DNA of 9,662 nt from DATIJJ01 sp964612855 (GTDB taxonomy: Bacteria > Pseudomonadota > Gammaproteobacteria > DSM-16500): NCBI GenBank assembly GCA_964612855.1, contig CAZTDR010000082.1, forward strand, positions 1 through 9,662. The letters run 5' to 3'. Positions within the stretch are counted from its first letter, which is position 1. The number at the start of each line of letters is the position of its first letter. The notes beneath the pieces are model-generated. The model did no database searches, had not been told where the DNA came from, and saw nothing but the letters and a program-made list of their open reading frames with translations. Shown here one piece after another: positions 1 through 6,906 of this stretch. The position numbers were made by a program, and so were the translations under genes.

Positions 1-226
1 TTGGTGCAAAAAAGAGACTGATTAACCGGACAGTAGTGTGGCACGCCATGCCCCTACAACGGTTGAGAATTTTTGTTGTGGACAGAGAAGAAGCAGAGAA
101 AAAAGCAAGGGTAATAATTTAATAATGAAGCTGCGGAAAAAAATCATACCAAAAAATCCATTGTTTTTCATTCAACTAATACTTGTGAGGTATAATAAAG
201 ACAGGCCCCCAAAGCACAGGAAGCTT
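1..226. other. Left-edge region without a recognisable gene
   Basis: An open frame runs through bases 38-226 into cfa, but its translation is basic, Cys/Arg/Lys-rich and unlike any Cfa N-terminus, so I read it as non-coding leader. The right end carries the probable cfa promoter and ribosome binding site. Near the left edge the string TTAACCGGACAGTAGTG (22-38) faintly resembles insertion-sequence end sequences I have seen, but with no transposase in view this cannot be established. Nothing else is recognisable. Confidence 0.4.
167..196 (+). promoter_or_regulatory. Probable cfa promoter
   Basis: A perfect -10 hexamer TATAAT lies at 191-196, about 30 bases before the cfa start. The best upstream partner is TTCATT (167-172) with an 18-base spacer, only 3/6 to the -35 consensus. 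A strong -10 with a poor -35 would suit the stationary-phase sigma factor that drives cfa in E. coli, but sigma class cannot be decided from this sequence. Confidence 0.4.
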
Positions 227-1348
227 ATGCCAAACAAACTCGCGAAAACGATTATCACCGATTTACTTCACGATGCCGGCATTACCATCAATGGCGACCA
301 GCCTGGCGACATCAAAATTTATAATGAACAATTTTATTCTCGCATACTACGAGGCGGATCACTTGCGCTCGGCGAAGCTTATATGGATCGTTGGTGGGAC
401 TGTACTGCGCTTGATGTTTTTTTTAATAAAATCATGCGGGCTCGTATAGACGAAAAAGTTAAAAAAAATAACATGCTCTTATTGAAACTAGCATTGGCAA
501 AAATCATTAATTTCCAAACCAAAAAACGGGCGTTTGATGTAGGGAAAAAACATTACGATTTAGGCAACGATCTTTTTCAAGCTATGCTCGATCGCAATAT
601 GAACTACACGTGCGCCTATTGGAAAAATGCTAACAATTTAGATGAAGCACAATTAGCAAAACTTGATCTTGTGTGTCGAAAACTACAATTAAAACCCGGC
701 ATGCAAGTATTAGACATCGGTTGTGGCTGGGGCGCTTTTGCAAAATATGCCGCAGAAAATTACGGTGTGGAAGTCACAGGCGTCACCGTCTCACTTCAGC
801 AATATGAATATGCTAAAGAAAATTGCAAAAATTTACCTATTCAAATTTACTACCAAGATTATCGCGAACTATCCGGCAAATTTGATCGCATTGCATCGCT
901 GGGAATGTTCGAACATGTCGGCCACTTAAATTACGATGAATATATGCGCAAGGTAGAAAAATTATTACACGATAACGGCATTTTTCTTTTGCATACGATT
1001 GGTTCGAATTTTTCTGTCGCGAAAGCAGATGAATGGATCACTCGCTATATTTTCCCCAATGGCATGCTACCCTCCATCGCGCAAATTGGCCGTGCCAGTG
1101 AAAATTTATTTGTTATGGAAGATTGGCATAATTTTGGCGTCTATTATGACAAAACGCTGATGGCATGGAACGACAATTTGGAACAGCATTGGAATGAATT
1201 AAAAAGTCACTATGATGATCGATTTTATCGAATGTGGCGTTATTACTTGTTAATGTGCGCAGGCGTATTTCGAGCGCGACAAATGCAGCTTTGGCAGATT
1301 GTGTTTTCTAAGCAGGGAATTCCCGGAGGGTATGAGGCACCCAGATAA
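227..1348 (+). CDS. cfa: Cyclopropane-fatty-acyl-phospholipid synthase
   Basis: This enzyme transfers a methylene group from S-adenosylmethionine to the cis double bond of unsaturated acyl chains in membrane phospholipids, usually on entry to stationary phase or under acid stress. The protein has 373 residues, against about 382 in E. coli, and is collinear with it. The SAM-binding glycine-rich motif VLDIGCGWG lies at residues 161-169. The residues that hold the active-site bicarbonate in E. coli Cfa are all present ten positions earlier: Cys129 (YTCAYW), Glu229 (MFEHVG), His256 (LLHTIG) and Tyr307 (YYDKTLMAW). The ATG at 227 was chosen because homology begins there and a CAGGAAG Shine-Dalgarno sequence ends about six bases upstream; in-frame ATGs at 38 and 125 would add an unrelated basic extension. 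The gene stands alone, convergent with murU, and has 8-base T and A runs (417-424, 461-468) but no frameshift. Confidence 0.96.
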   Translation: MPNKLAKTIITDLLHDAGITINGDQPGDIKIYNEQFYSRILRGGSLALGEAYMDRWWDCTALDVFFNKIMRARIDEKVKKNNMLLLKLALAKIINFQTKKRAFDVGKKHYDLGNDLFQAMLDRNMNYTCAYWKNANNLDEAQLAKLDLVCRKLQLKPGMQVLDIGCGWGAFAKYAAENYGVEVTGVTVSLQQYEYAKENCKNLPIQIYYQDYRELSGKFDRIASLGMFEHVGHLNYDEYMRKVEKLLHDNGIFLLHTIGSNFSVAKADEWITRYIFPNGMLPSIAQIGRASENLFVMEDWHNFGVYYDKTLMAWNDNLEQHWNELKSHYDDRFYRMWRYYLLMCAGVFRARQMQLWQIVFSKQGIPGGYEAPR

Positions 1349-1396
1349 TTATACTCTTAACAAGAGTTAACGACACGCCAAAGTTAACAATTAAAC

Positions 1397-2041
1397 TCAT
1401 CCCAGCTTCTTCAAATCCTCAGTTGTCCCCATATTATGCCAAACCCCACAATAATGCTCTCCCGTTACGGCTGAATCCTCCACCGCACGATTAATTAAAT
1501 CACCCAGTCGAAACTTTCCAGGTTGGCATCCTGCAAATAACTCAGGGTGATAAAGACCCACATTTCCAAACGTAAATTGATTCTGTGCAACGCGATAAAT
1601 CACATCCCCTGTTAAACAAAAATCACCCCGCGGATGAAACACAGGATTATCCACTAAGATTAAATGCGCTAATTTCTTCGGGCTGGATGGCAACTGTCTC
1701 AAAGGATAATCGGTGATGACATCGCTACTTAGAACAATAAAAGGCGCATTGCCCAATAAAGGCAGTGCTTGCAAAATACCGCCACCGGTTTCCAATGCTT
1801 CTGCTTCTTCGGAATAATGAAACCTGACTTGATAACGCGAACCATCTCCTAACGCTTGCTTGATTTGCTCGGCATGATAAGAAATGTTGATCACAATATC
1901 GCGTACGCCTGCATCGATTAGAGAAAAAATGGAATATTCAATTAAATATTTTCCACCCGCTTTTAATAATGGCTTAGGTGTGTGCTCGGTTAACGCTCCC
2001 ATCCGCGCACCTCGTCCAGCGGCTAAAATCATTCCACGCAT
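1397..2041 (-). CDS. murU: N-acetylmuramate-1-phosphate uridylyltransferase
   Basis: MurU converts MurNAc-1-phosphate and UTP to UDP-MurNAc, completing the recycling route that bypasses fosfomycin-sensitive de novo synthesis. The 214-residue protein is close to the roughly 223 residues of the Pseudomonas enzyme. It has the nucleotidyltransferase signature AAGRGARM (residues 7-14), the PKPLL lysine (Lys23), the LETGGG loop (83-88) and a probable metal-binding Asp107 in SSDV. The C-terminal W-x-D-x-GT motif of the fold reads WHNMGT, with Asn203 where many relatives have the second metal aspartate. The start at 2041 fits homology (MRGMILAAG) and has AGAGGA six bases upstream. An upstream in-frame ATG at 2077 would add 12 unrelated residues inside amgK. 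The gene overlaps the end of amgK by 13 bases, which implies translational coupling. A generic sugar-1-phosphate nucleotidyltransferase is the alternative, but the amgK partner argues for MurU. Confidence 0.88.
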   Translation of the reverse strand: MRGMILAAGRGARMGALTEHTPKPLLKAGGKYLIEYSIFSLIDAGVRDIVINISYHAEQIKQALGDGSRYQVRFHYSEEAEALETGGGILQALPLLGNAPFIVLSSDVITDYPLRQLPSSPKKLAHLILVDNPVFHPRGDFCLTGDVIYRVAQNQFTFGNVGLYHPELFAGCQPGKFRLGDLINRAVEDSAVTGEHYCGVWHNMGTTEDLKKLG

Positions 2042-2988
2042 TTTGCATCCTCTAACATTTTTTGGAGTATTTGGCATTCCGGATAGCGCGCGCTGATGGT
2101 TAAAATATAGCGCAGTGTGCGAGGGATGTGTTGTAAATAATGTGAATTATGATCGCGATGAAACTTGCGCGAAAAAGTCAGCAATGCTTTAAGATGGCGC
2201 TGAATACCCATTAAATCAAACCAACGTAAAAACTCGTTGAGTGAAACATTAGGCAATGTTCTTTTTTCCCAAAAATACCGCACTAATTCATTGACCATTT
2301 TTTCAGGCCAGGCTACGTAACAATCGCGTAATAATGAGACTAAATCATAGGTCACAGGCCCCATCATGGCATCTTGAAAATCTAAAATACCGATTTGATT
2401 ATCAGGCAATACCATCAAATTAGCTGAGTGATAATCGCGATGCATAAAAACCTGGGATTGTTGACGCGCGTTTTCTGCCAAAAAATCAAAACAAGTGGCG
2501 AGAGAAGCACGATGCTGATCGGTGAGGGTTAATTGAAGGTGTTTCTCCAGGAACCATTCTTGAAACAGATCCAATTCACTCCGCGCAAATTCCTGTGCAA
2601 ACGATTTTAACGGCCAATCTGTGCTTTGGCAGGTTTGTAGAGTATGCAAGGCATCCAATGCGCGTGTGTAATGAAGATGCGCATTTTGTATGTTTAATTC
2701 TTTTAATAAAACACGCTGGCCTAAATCGGTTAGCCATAAAAAACCTTGTTCAAAATCACAGGCTAAGACCTCCGGTGCTTGTAAGCCTTGTTGACGCAAG
2801 ACTTGAGCGATCCGGGTAAATGGCACACAACTGTGCTTTTCCCTGGATGCATCCATGGCAATATAAGAACGATTGGCTATCTGAATACGAAAATAGTGAC
2901 GGAAACTGGCGTCGCCTGGAAGGGCGTCCAGGTGATGATAGGTTAGTCCGCAGGTGGTGGTTAGCCAATGTTGTAAGGCTGTGGTCAT
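2029..2988 (-). CDS. amgK: N-acetylmuramate/N-acetylglucosamine kinase
   Basis: AmgK is a cytosolic aminoglycoside-phosphotransferase-fold kinase that phosphorylates the anomeric hydroxyl of MurNAc (and GlcNAc), supplying MurNAc-1-phosphate to MurU. The protein has 319 residues. Visible landmarks are the N-lobe loop GDASFRHYFRI (residues 25-35), the catalytic-loop motif HRDYHSANLM starting at His183 with Asp185 as the presumed catalytic base, and the metal-binding DFQD at 203-206 followed by GPVTYDLVSLL. The start at 2988 is where family similarity begins (MTTALQHWL), with GAAGG about ten bases upstream; the frame stays open to 3078 but the 30 extra residues come from the intergenic repeat. 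It is first in a two-gene operon with murU and divergent from lptD, the arrangement known from Pseudomonas. Its 5' leader contains the palindromic repeat at 3017-3046, which could form a hairpin in the transcript. Confidence 0.88.
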   Translation of the reverse strand: MTTALQHWLTTTCGLTYHHLDALPGDASFRHYFRIQIANRSYIAMDASREKHSCVPFTRIAQVLRQQGLQAPEVLACDFEQGFLWLTDLGQRVLLKELNIQNAHLHYTRALDALHTLQTCQSTDWPLKSFAQEFARSELDLFQEWFLEKHLQLTLTDQHRASLATCFDFLAENARQQSQVFMHRDYHSANLMVLPDNQIGILDFQDAMMGPVTYDLVSLLRDCYVAWPEKMVNELVRYFWEKRTLPNVSLNEFLRWFDLMGIQRHLKALLTFSRKFHRDHNSHYLQHIPRTLRYILTISARYPECQILQKMLEDAKCVE

Positions 2989-3016
2989 TATCTTGATACC
3001 TTCAAATTCTACAATA

Positions 3017-3046
3017 CTGTCATTTCCTAGCCTTCGGGGATGACAG
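3017..3046 (-). repeat. Decayed REP-like palindromic repeat between amgK and lptD
   Basis: The arms CTGTCATTTCC (3017-3027) and GGGGATGACAG (3036-3046) pair along all 11 positions if two G-T pairs are allowed, around an 8-base loop. On the minus strand it reads CTGTCATCCCCGAAGGCT, the same core as the units at 6777-6856 and 9587-9619. A further half-like stretch, GGGAGTGACAGG, follows at 3051-3062. It lies in the amgK leader and upstream of the lptD promoter. Confidence 0.7.
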
Positions 3047-3078
3047 ACCAGGGAGTGACAGGTTATACGATAAAACAA

Positions 3079-3108
3079 TTTAAGCCATTATTGAAGTTCT
3101 GCTACACT
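3079..3108 (+). promoter_or_regulatory. Probable lptD-surA promoter (extended -10)
   Basis: An extended -10 element, TGC followed by TACACT, occupies 3100-3108. TTTAAG at 3079-3084, 18 bases upstream, is a weak -35. This would start transcription near 3115 and leave a leader of about 30 bases before the lptD ATG. No sigma-E consensus was recognised. The call rests on consensus matching only. Confidence 0.45.
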
Positions 3109-3144
3109 CTGCCGATCCATTTCACCAGGGAATGTATTGGCTCA

Positions 3145-5760
3145 ATGAAAATGCTGCCTCCACAATTTATCAAGACCTTTTGGGTCCTGCTCGTCAGCAT
3201 TCTCCCTTTGCCTTCGATCGCCGAGGATCTTTGTTTGGCCACGACGAAATCGACCGCATTACCCCTACATAACTTAACCGAATCAGCCATTGCAAAAGAC
3301 CTAGGCTGGATTCCAAGCAATGAAACTCGGTGTGGGGGTTATTATTTAGAACAACCGTTTCCTGACACAAACGAATTAGCAAATTCCGATCAAGTGCATG
3401 TCACCGCCGATCAAATGTTATTTGCCCAACATGGCACATCCATTGGCCAAGGAAAAGTGACCGTTACCCGCTTTGGCCAACAAATTGTCGCAAGCAAAGC
3501 TTACCTCTATCGGGACCCCGTCACAGGAAAACTCAGTTCCATTGATTTAGTCGATAATGTGACGTTACGCGAACCGGATAGCATGGTCATTGCTAAAACA
3601 GGCCGCTTTAATCTTAAAACTAAAGGTGAGACCCTGCATGATATTTTATATCGCACGACGATTTATAGTGATTTCCAACAGAAAAAAACCCTTTACACCA
3701 ACGAAGAATTACAACAATCGCGTAAAATCACTCACTTGACCGCCTGGGGACAAGCAGGCAAGTTCGAACAAACGGAAGCAAAAAAATATGAATTCGAGCA
3801 AGCCAGTTACAGCACTTGCCCCCCCCTTTCAAGAACATGGTTAGTTCGAGCGAGTGAAATTAAACTCGACAAAAACACGGGGCGCGGGGTTGCCCGACAT
3901 GCTCGCGTCTATGTCAAAGGCGTTCCTATCTTTTATACGCCTTATATCAATTTCCCGATTGATTCCCGACGACAAACCGGGTTTCTCACCCCCACGATGG
4001 GAACTTCGAGCAAAACTGGCGCTTATTTACGCACGCCTTTTTATTGGAATACGGCACCAAACTATGATTCCACGATTACACCTGCGTTCTTATCAAAACG
4101 CGGCATGCAAGTAAGCGAACTGTTTCGCTATTTAACACCGACAAGCTCTGGCCATTTTTCTGTGGCGGCATTACCGAATGATCAAGCCTTTGCGGACTTA
4201 CAAGATTCGTATCAAGCGCAATACCAATCATCAACCAATCCCTACATCCAGGCTGAATTGCGTCAATTGCAAAAGGATAGCGACACACGAAAATCATTAT
4301 ATTGGTTAAACAACACGCGCTTTAATGATCATTGGACCGCAAACGTCGATTATAGCTATGTCAGTGATGATTATTATTTAAGTGATTTAACCAACAGTTT
4401 CAATGAAGTCACAACTAACCAATTGTTACAGCAAGGGCAAATTACTTATCAAGGACAATATTGGAAAACTTTAGCCAGAGTGCAAGGTTATCAAACCCTG
4501 CACCCCGTTGATCAAAACGTCATTCAAAATCAATATTCTCGCCTGCCTGATGTGGTCATCGAAGGCGATTATCCTGCCGCACCCGGCAATTTTGATTATT
4601 TCATCATGAATGACTTGACTCATTTTGATATAACCAAAACACCCGGCAGCACGATTATTCCTCCGATTGGCAATCGCCTTCATGCACAACCTGGCGTCGC
4701 CTGGTCATTCAATCGTCCTTATTTTTATTTTACGCCGCGCTTGCAATTCGCGATGACCAAATATGAGCTCAGCAATGTCACAACAGGCCCGACCGGTCCC
4801 AGCCGAAACTTACCCATTTTTGATATTCATTCGGGGTTATTTTTTGATCGGGATGTCAATGTATTTAGCCATGGATATCGCCAAACATTAGAACCACAAA
4901 TTTATTACACGTATGTTCCTTATCGTAACCAAGACGATATTCCCGTTTTTGATACGACAATTAATAACCTAAATTATGATGAATTATTTATGTACAACCG
5001 ATTTAGCGGCTTGGATCGTATAGGGGATGCCAACCAAATCAGCTACGGTGTATCGACCCACTTTATCGATGAGCAATCCGGCTATGAAAAATTACGCGCA
5101 GGCATTGGACAAATTTTGTATTTTAAAGCGCGTCAAGTCACGCTTTGTAATCCCATCACCTCCATCAACTCGGTCATACCGTGTATTGAATCACCGAACG
5201 ATAATCCCTATAACAACTATAATAAATCACCGCTCTCAGGTGTCTTAAATTATAATTTAAATCCCAACTGGAGCCTGATCGCCAATAGCATCTGGGATAC
5301 TCAGCAAAATCAATTTAATAATCAAAGCATTACTGTCCACTATCAACCCGATACACGTAAAATTGTTAACTTGGGTTATGGATATGTCCGCAATGGCGAC
5401 TTTCAGATTAATGATGTGCTGGGTAGTACAGCCACGAACTTATCACAAACTGATTTTTCTTTCGCATGGCCCTTGTCGCGTGATTGGAGTTCCGTCGGTC
5501 GTTGGACGCAAAATTGGAACCATCACCATTTCCAGAATTTGTTATATGGTTTACAATACGACAGCTGTTGCTGGGCTGTGCGTTTTGTTACCGGACGGGC
5601 ATTTGCAAACTTAAGCCCGAACAATACCTACCAATACAATACCCAATTCTTTATTCAATTCGCGTTAAAGGGACTGGGGAACTATGGCAATGCAGATCCG
5701 AGTCAATTACTCAGCAGTAGTATTTCAGGCTATCAAACCAATTTTGGACGGGATTATTAA
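3145..5760 (+). CDS. lptD: LPS-assembly outer-membrane protein LptD
   Basis: LptD is the beta-barrel that, with lipoprotein LptE, inserts lipopolysaccharide into the outer leaflet. The 871-residue protein has a signal peptide (hydrophobic 12-23, likely cut after SIA at residue 26), an LptA-like beta-jellyroll at about 81-190 (SDQVHVTADQ, VIAKTGRFNL), and the LptD barrel from about 230 to the C-terminus (VKGVPIFYTPYINFP, RRQTGFLTPT, APNYDSTITP). Disulfide cysteines are recognisable: Cys63 in RCGGYY, Cys225 in YSTC, and the adjacent pair Cys808-Cys809 in YDSCCW. Cys30, Cys668 and Cys680 are additional. The ATG at 3145 is directly followed by the signal peptide; an AGGGA 13 bases upstream is a rather distant ribosome site, and ATG 3151 is an alternative. 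The frame open from 3040 adds only intergenic sequence. The stop is immediately followed by the surA start. An 8-C run occurs at 3819-3826. Confidence 0.96.
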   Translation: MKMLPPQFIKTFWVLLVSILPLPSIAEDLCLATTKSTALPLHNLTESAIAKDLGWIPSNETRCGGYYLEQPFPDTNELANSDQVHVTADQMLFAQHGTSIGQGKVTVTRFGQQIVASKAYLYRDPVTGKLSSIDLVDNVTLREPDSMVIAKTGRFNLKTKGETLHDILYRTTIYSDFQQKKTLYTNEELQQSRKITHLTAWGQAGKFEQTEAKKYEFEQASYSTCPPLSRTWLVRASEIKLDKNTGRGVARHARVYVKGVPIFYTPYINFPIDSRRQTGFLTPTMGTSSKTGAYLRTPFYWNTAPNYDSTITPAFLSKRGMQVSELFRYLTPTSSGHFSVAALPNDQAFADLQDSYQAQYQSSTNPYIQAELRQLQKDSDTRKSLYWLNNTRFNDHWTANVDYSYVSDDYYLSDLTNSFNEVTTNQLLQQGQITYQGQYWKTLARVQGYQTLHPVDQNVIQNQYSRLPDVVIEGDYPAAPGNFDYFIMNDLTHFDITKTPGSTIIPPIGNRLHAQPGVAWSFNRPYFYFTPRLQFAMTKYELSNVTTGPTGPSRNLPIFDIHSGLFFDRDVNVFSHGYRQTLEPQIYYTYVPYRNQDDIPVFDTTINNLNYDELFMYNRFSGLDRIGDANQISYGVSTHFIDEQSGYEKLRAGIGQILYFKARQVTLCNPITSINSVIPCIESPNDNPYNNYNKSPLSGVLNYNLNPNWSLIANSIWDTQQNQFNNQSITVHYQPDTRKIVNLGYGYVRNGDFQINDVLGSTATNLSQTDFSFAWPLSRDWSSVGRWTQNWNHHHFQNLLYGLQYDSCCWAVRFVTGRAFANLSPNNTYQYNTQFFIQFALKGLGNYGNADPSQLLSSSISGYQTNFGRDY

Positions 5761-6768
5761 ATGAAACACAGTCGATTCACGCTTCTTGGGATTTGTTGCT
5801 CACTCTTGTTGAGTTCCTCTGTTTTTGCCAAAGGAGGGAATGTGCAATCCCTTGATGGCATTGCTGCCGTCGTCAATGATACGGCCATCATGCAAAGTGA
5901 AGTCAATGAAGCGACGCGCTCGTTTAAAGCACAAATGGCAGGTGCCAATATCCCTCTTCCCCCGGCCGATGTGATACGAACCAAAGTGATAGAACAAATC
6001 ATTGGACGCAAATTACAACTTCAAATTGCGGAACAAGCCGGGATTAAAGTTTCAGATAATGATGTTGATCAAATGATAGAAAAAATTGCGAAAGGCAACG
6101 GTGTCACGGTCGATGTGTTATATGAAAAAGTCGCCGCGCAAGATTTAACCCGCGCAGAATACCGCAAAGACATTCGCGAAGAATTAACCCTACAACAAAT
6201 TCAACAACAGCAAGTGGGCTCAAAAGTCGTGATGACAGCAGAGGATGTGAAAAATTTCATGCATTCTAAAGAATGGCAAAAAGCAGCAGCCGCTGCCATG
6301 CCTGACGTTAATGAATACCATGTGGAAGACTTAATTGTGCTGGTGCCTGAAGCAAGTTCTCCACAGGATGTCGCCTCTGCTAAAACACAAGCACAGGCAT
6401 TATTGAAACAAGCGAAACAAGGCGCGAATTTTGGCGCGTTAATCACAGCCAATGCTAAAAATTTAGAAAATAATGACTTAGGCTGGCGCAAATTGAACGA
6501 ACTGCCTTCCGCTTTTGCCGATGCGATCGCCTCTGCCAAAAAAAGCAGTGTGATTGGGCCTATTCAAACTGGAAATGGGTTTCACATTGTTCGACTTGCT
6601 GATATGCGCCAAGCGAAAAACAACGCCGCTCAAGCAATGCCCGCTCCCACTGGAAAAGAAGCCGAGCAAATAGTGTATGAGAAGAAATTTGCGGAAGCGT
6701 TGAAAAAATGGGTAGCGAAATTGCGCAGCCAGGCGGTGATTAATATGCATCCGGAGTCGATAGGGTAG
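5761..6768 (+). CDS. surA: Periplasmic chaperone SurA, short form with one parvulin domain
   Basis: SurA escorts unfolded outer-membrane proteins, LptD among them, across the periplasm to the BAM complex. The protein has 335 residues against about 428 in E. coli. It has a signal peptide ending VFA|KGG (after residue 23), a SurA N-terminal chaperone domain (about 27-175, beginning LDGIAAVVNDTAIMQSEV), a single parvulin-like domain (about 185-284) and a C-terminal helix (EKKFAEALKKWVAKLRSQA) like the one that completes the chaperone core. The parvulin segment resembles E. coli P1 (NELPSAFADAI, IGPIQTGNGFHIVRLADMR) rather than the catalytic P2, and has Glu-Asp where the usual SHIL/RHIL histidine falls. 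This suggests chaperone function without strong isomerase activity. The ATG follows the lptD TAA with no gap; GGGA at 5750-5753 in the lptD end can serve as its ribosome site, so the genes are probably translationally coupled. Confidence 0.93.
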   Translation: MKHSRFTLLGICCSLLLSSSVFAKGGNVQSLDGIAAVVNDTAIMQSEVNEATRSFKAQMAGANIPLPPADVIRTKVIEQIIGRKLQLQIAEQAGIKVSDNDVDQMIEKIAKGNGVTVDVLYEKVAAQDLTRAEYRKDIREELTLQQIQQQQVGSKVVMTAEDVKNFMHSKEWQKAAAAAMPDVNEYHVEDLIVLVPEASSPQDVASAKTQAQALLKQAKQGANFGALITANAKNLENNDLGWRKLNELPSAFADAIASAKKSSVIGPIQTGNGFHIVRLADMRQAKNNAAQAMPAPTGKEAEQIVYEKKFAEALKKWVAKLRSQAVINMHPESIG

Positions 6769-6776
6769 TAAAGATG

Positions 6777-6856
6777 CCGTCATCATCCCCGAATACTCTT
6801 GTCGGGGACCTCCTTATAGTTAACAGGTCCCCGACTAAAGCATTCGGGGATGACGG
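6777..6856. repeat. Head-to-head pair of REP-like palindromes between surA and pdxA
   Basis: Two inverted copies of one unit face each other. The outer arms are CCGTCAT (6777-6783) with ATGACGG (6850-6856) and CCCCGAAT (6787-6794) with ATTCGGGG (6842-6849), interrupted by a 3-base insertion at 6784-6786. The inner arms are a perfect 11-bp inverted repeat, GTCGGGGACCT (6801-6811) with AGGTCCCCGAC (6825-6835), around a 13-base loop. Each unit is itself a small hairpin (CCCCGA...TCGGGG). The arrangement resembles bacterial interspersed mosaic elements. It could shield the 3' end of lptD-surA mRNA or attenuate transcription into pdxA; no T-run follows, so a plain terminator is unlikely. Confidence 0.85.
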
Positions 6857-6897
6857 TGGCGCCTTTAGGGATGGCGGGGACAACTTCATTTTCATTT

Positions 6898-6906
6898 AGG
6901 TAACAC
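6898..6906 (+). promoter_or_regulatory. pdxA ribosome binding site
   Basis: AGG at 6898-6900 (in TTTAGGTAACAC) sits six bases before the pdxA ATG and supports that start. No convincing promoter was found between the repeat pair and this site, so pdxA may be read through from lptD-surA. Confidence 0.6.

Noticed and set aside
38..226. N-terminal extension of Cfa by 63 residues from an ATG at 38
   Set aside because: The extension is Arg/Lys/Cys-rich with no family similarity and spans a TATAAT box; the ATG at 227 has a good ribosome site and aligns with the family start.
1353..1367. Hairpin ACTCTT-AAC-AAGAGT as a cfa/murU terminator
   Set aside because: The stem is only 6 bp and AT-rich with a 3-base loop and no following T-run, so it is not supportable as an intrinsic terminator.
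2042..2077. MurU start at 2077 inside amgK
   Set aside because: Twelve extra residues have no counterpart in the family, and the ATG at 2041 has AGAGGA at proper spacing.
2989..3078. AmgK start at 3078
   Set aside because: The extra 30 residues translate the intergenic repeat; family similarity starts at 2988.
3040..3144. LptD start at 3040
   Set aside because: The added 35 residues cover the palindromic repeat and probable promoter and would bury the signal peptide; ATG 3145 places it at the N-terminus.
5791..5799. Lipoprotein signal in SurA around Cys12-Cys13
   Set aside because: The residues before the cysteines (LLGI) do not fit a lipobox, and a normal signal-peptidase I site (VFA|K) follows.
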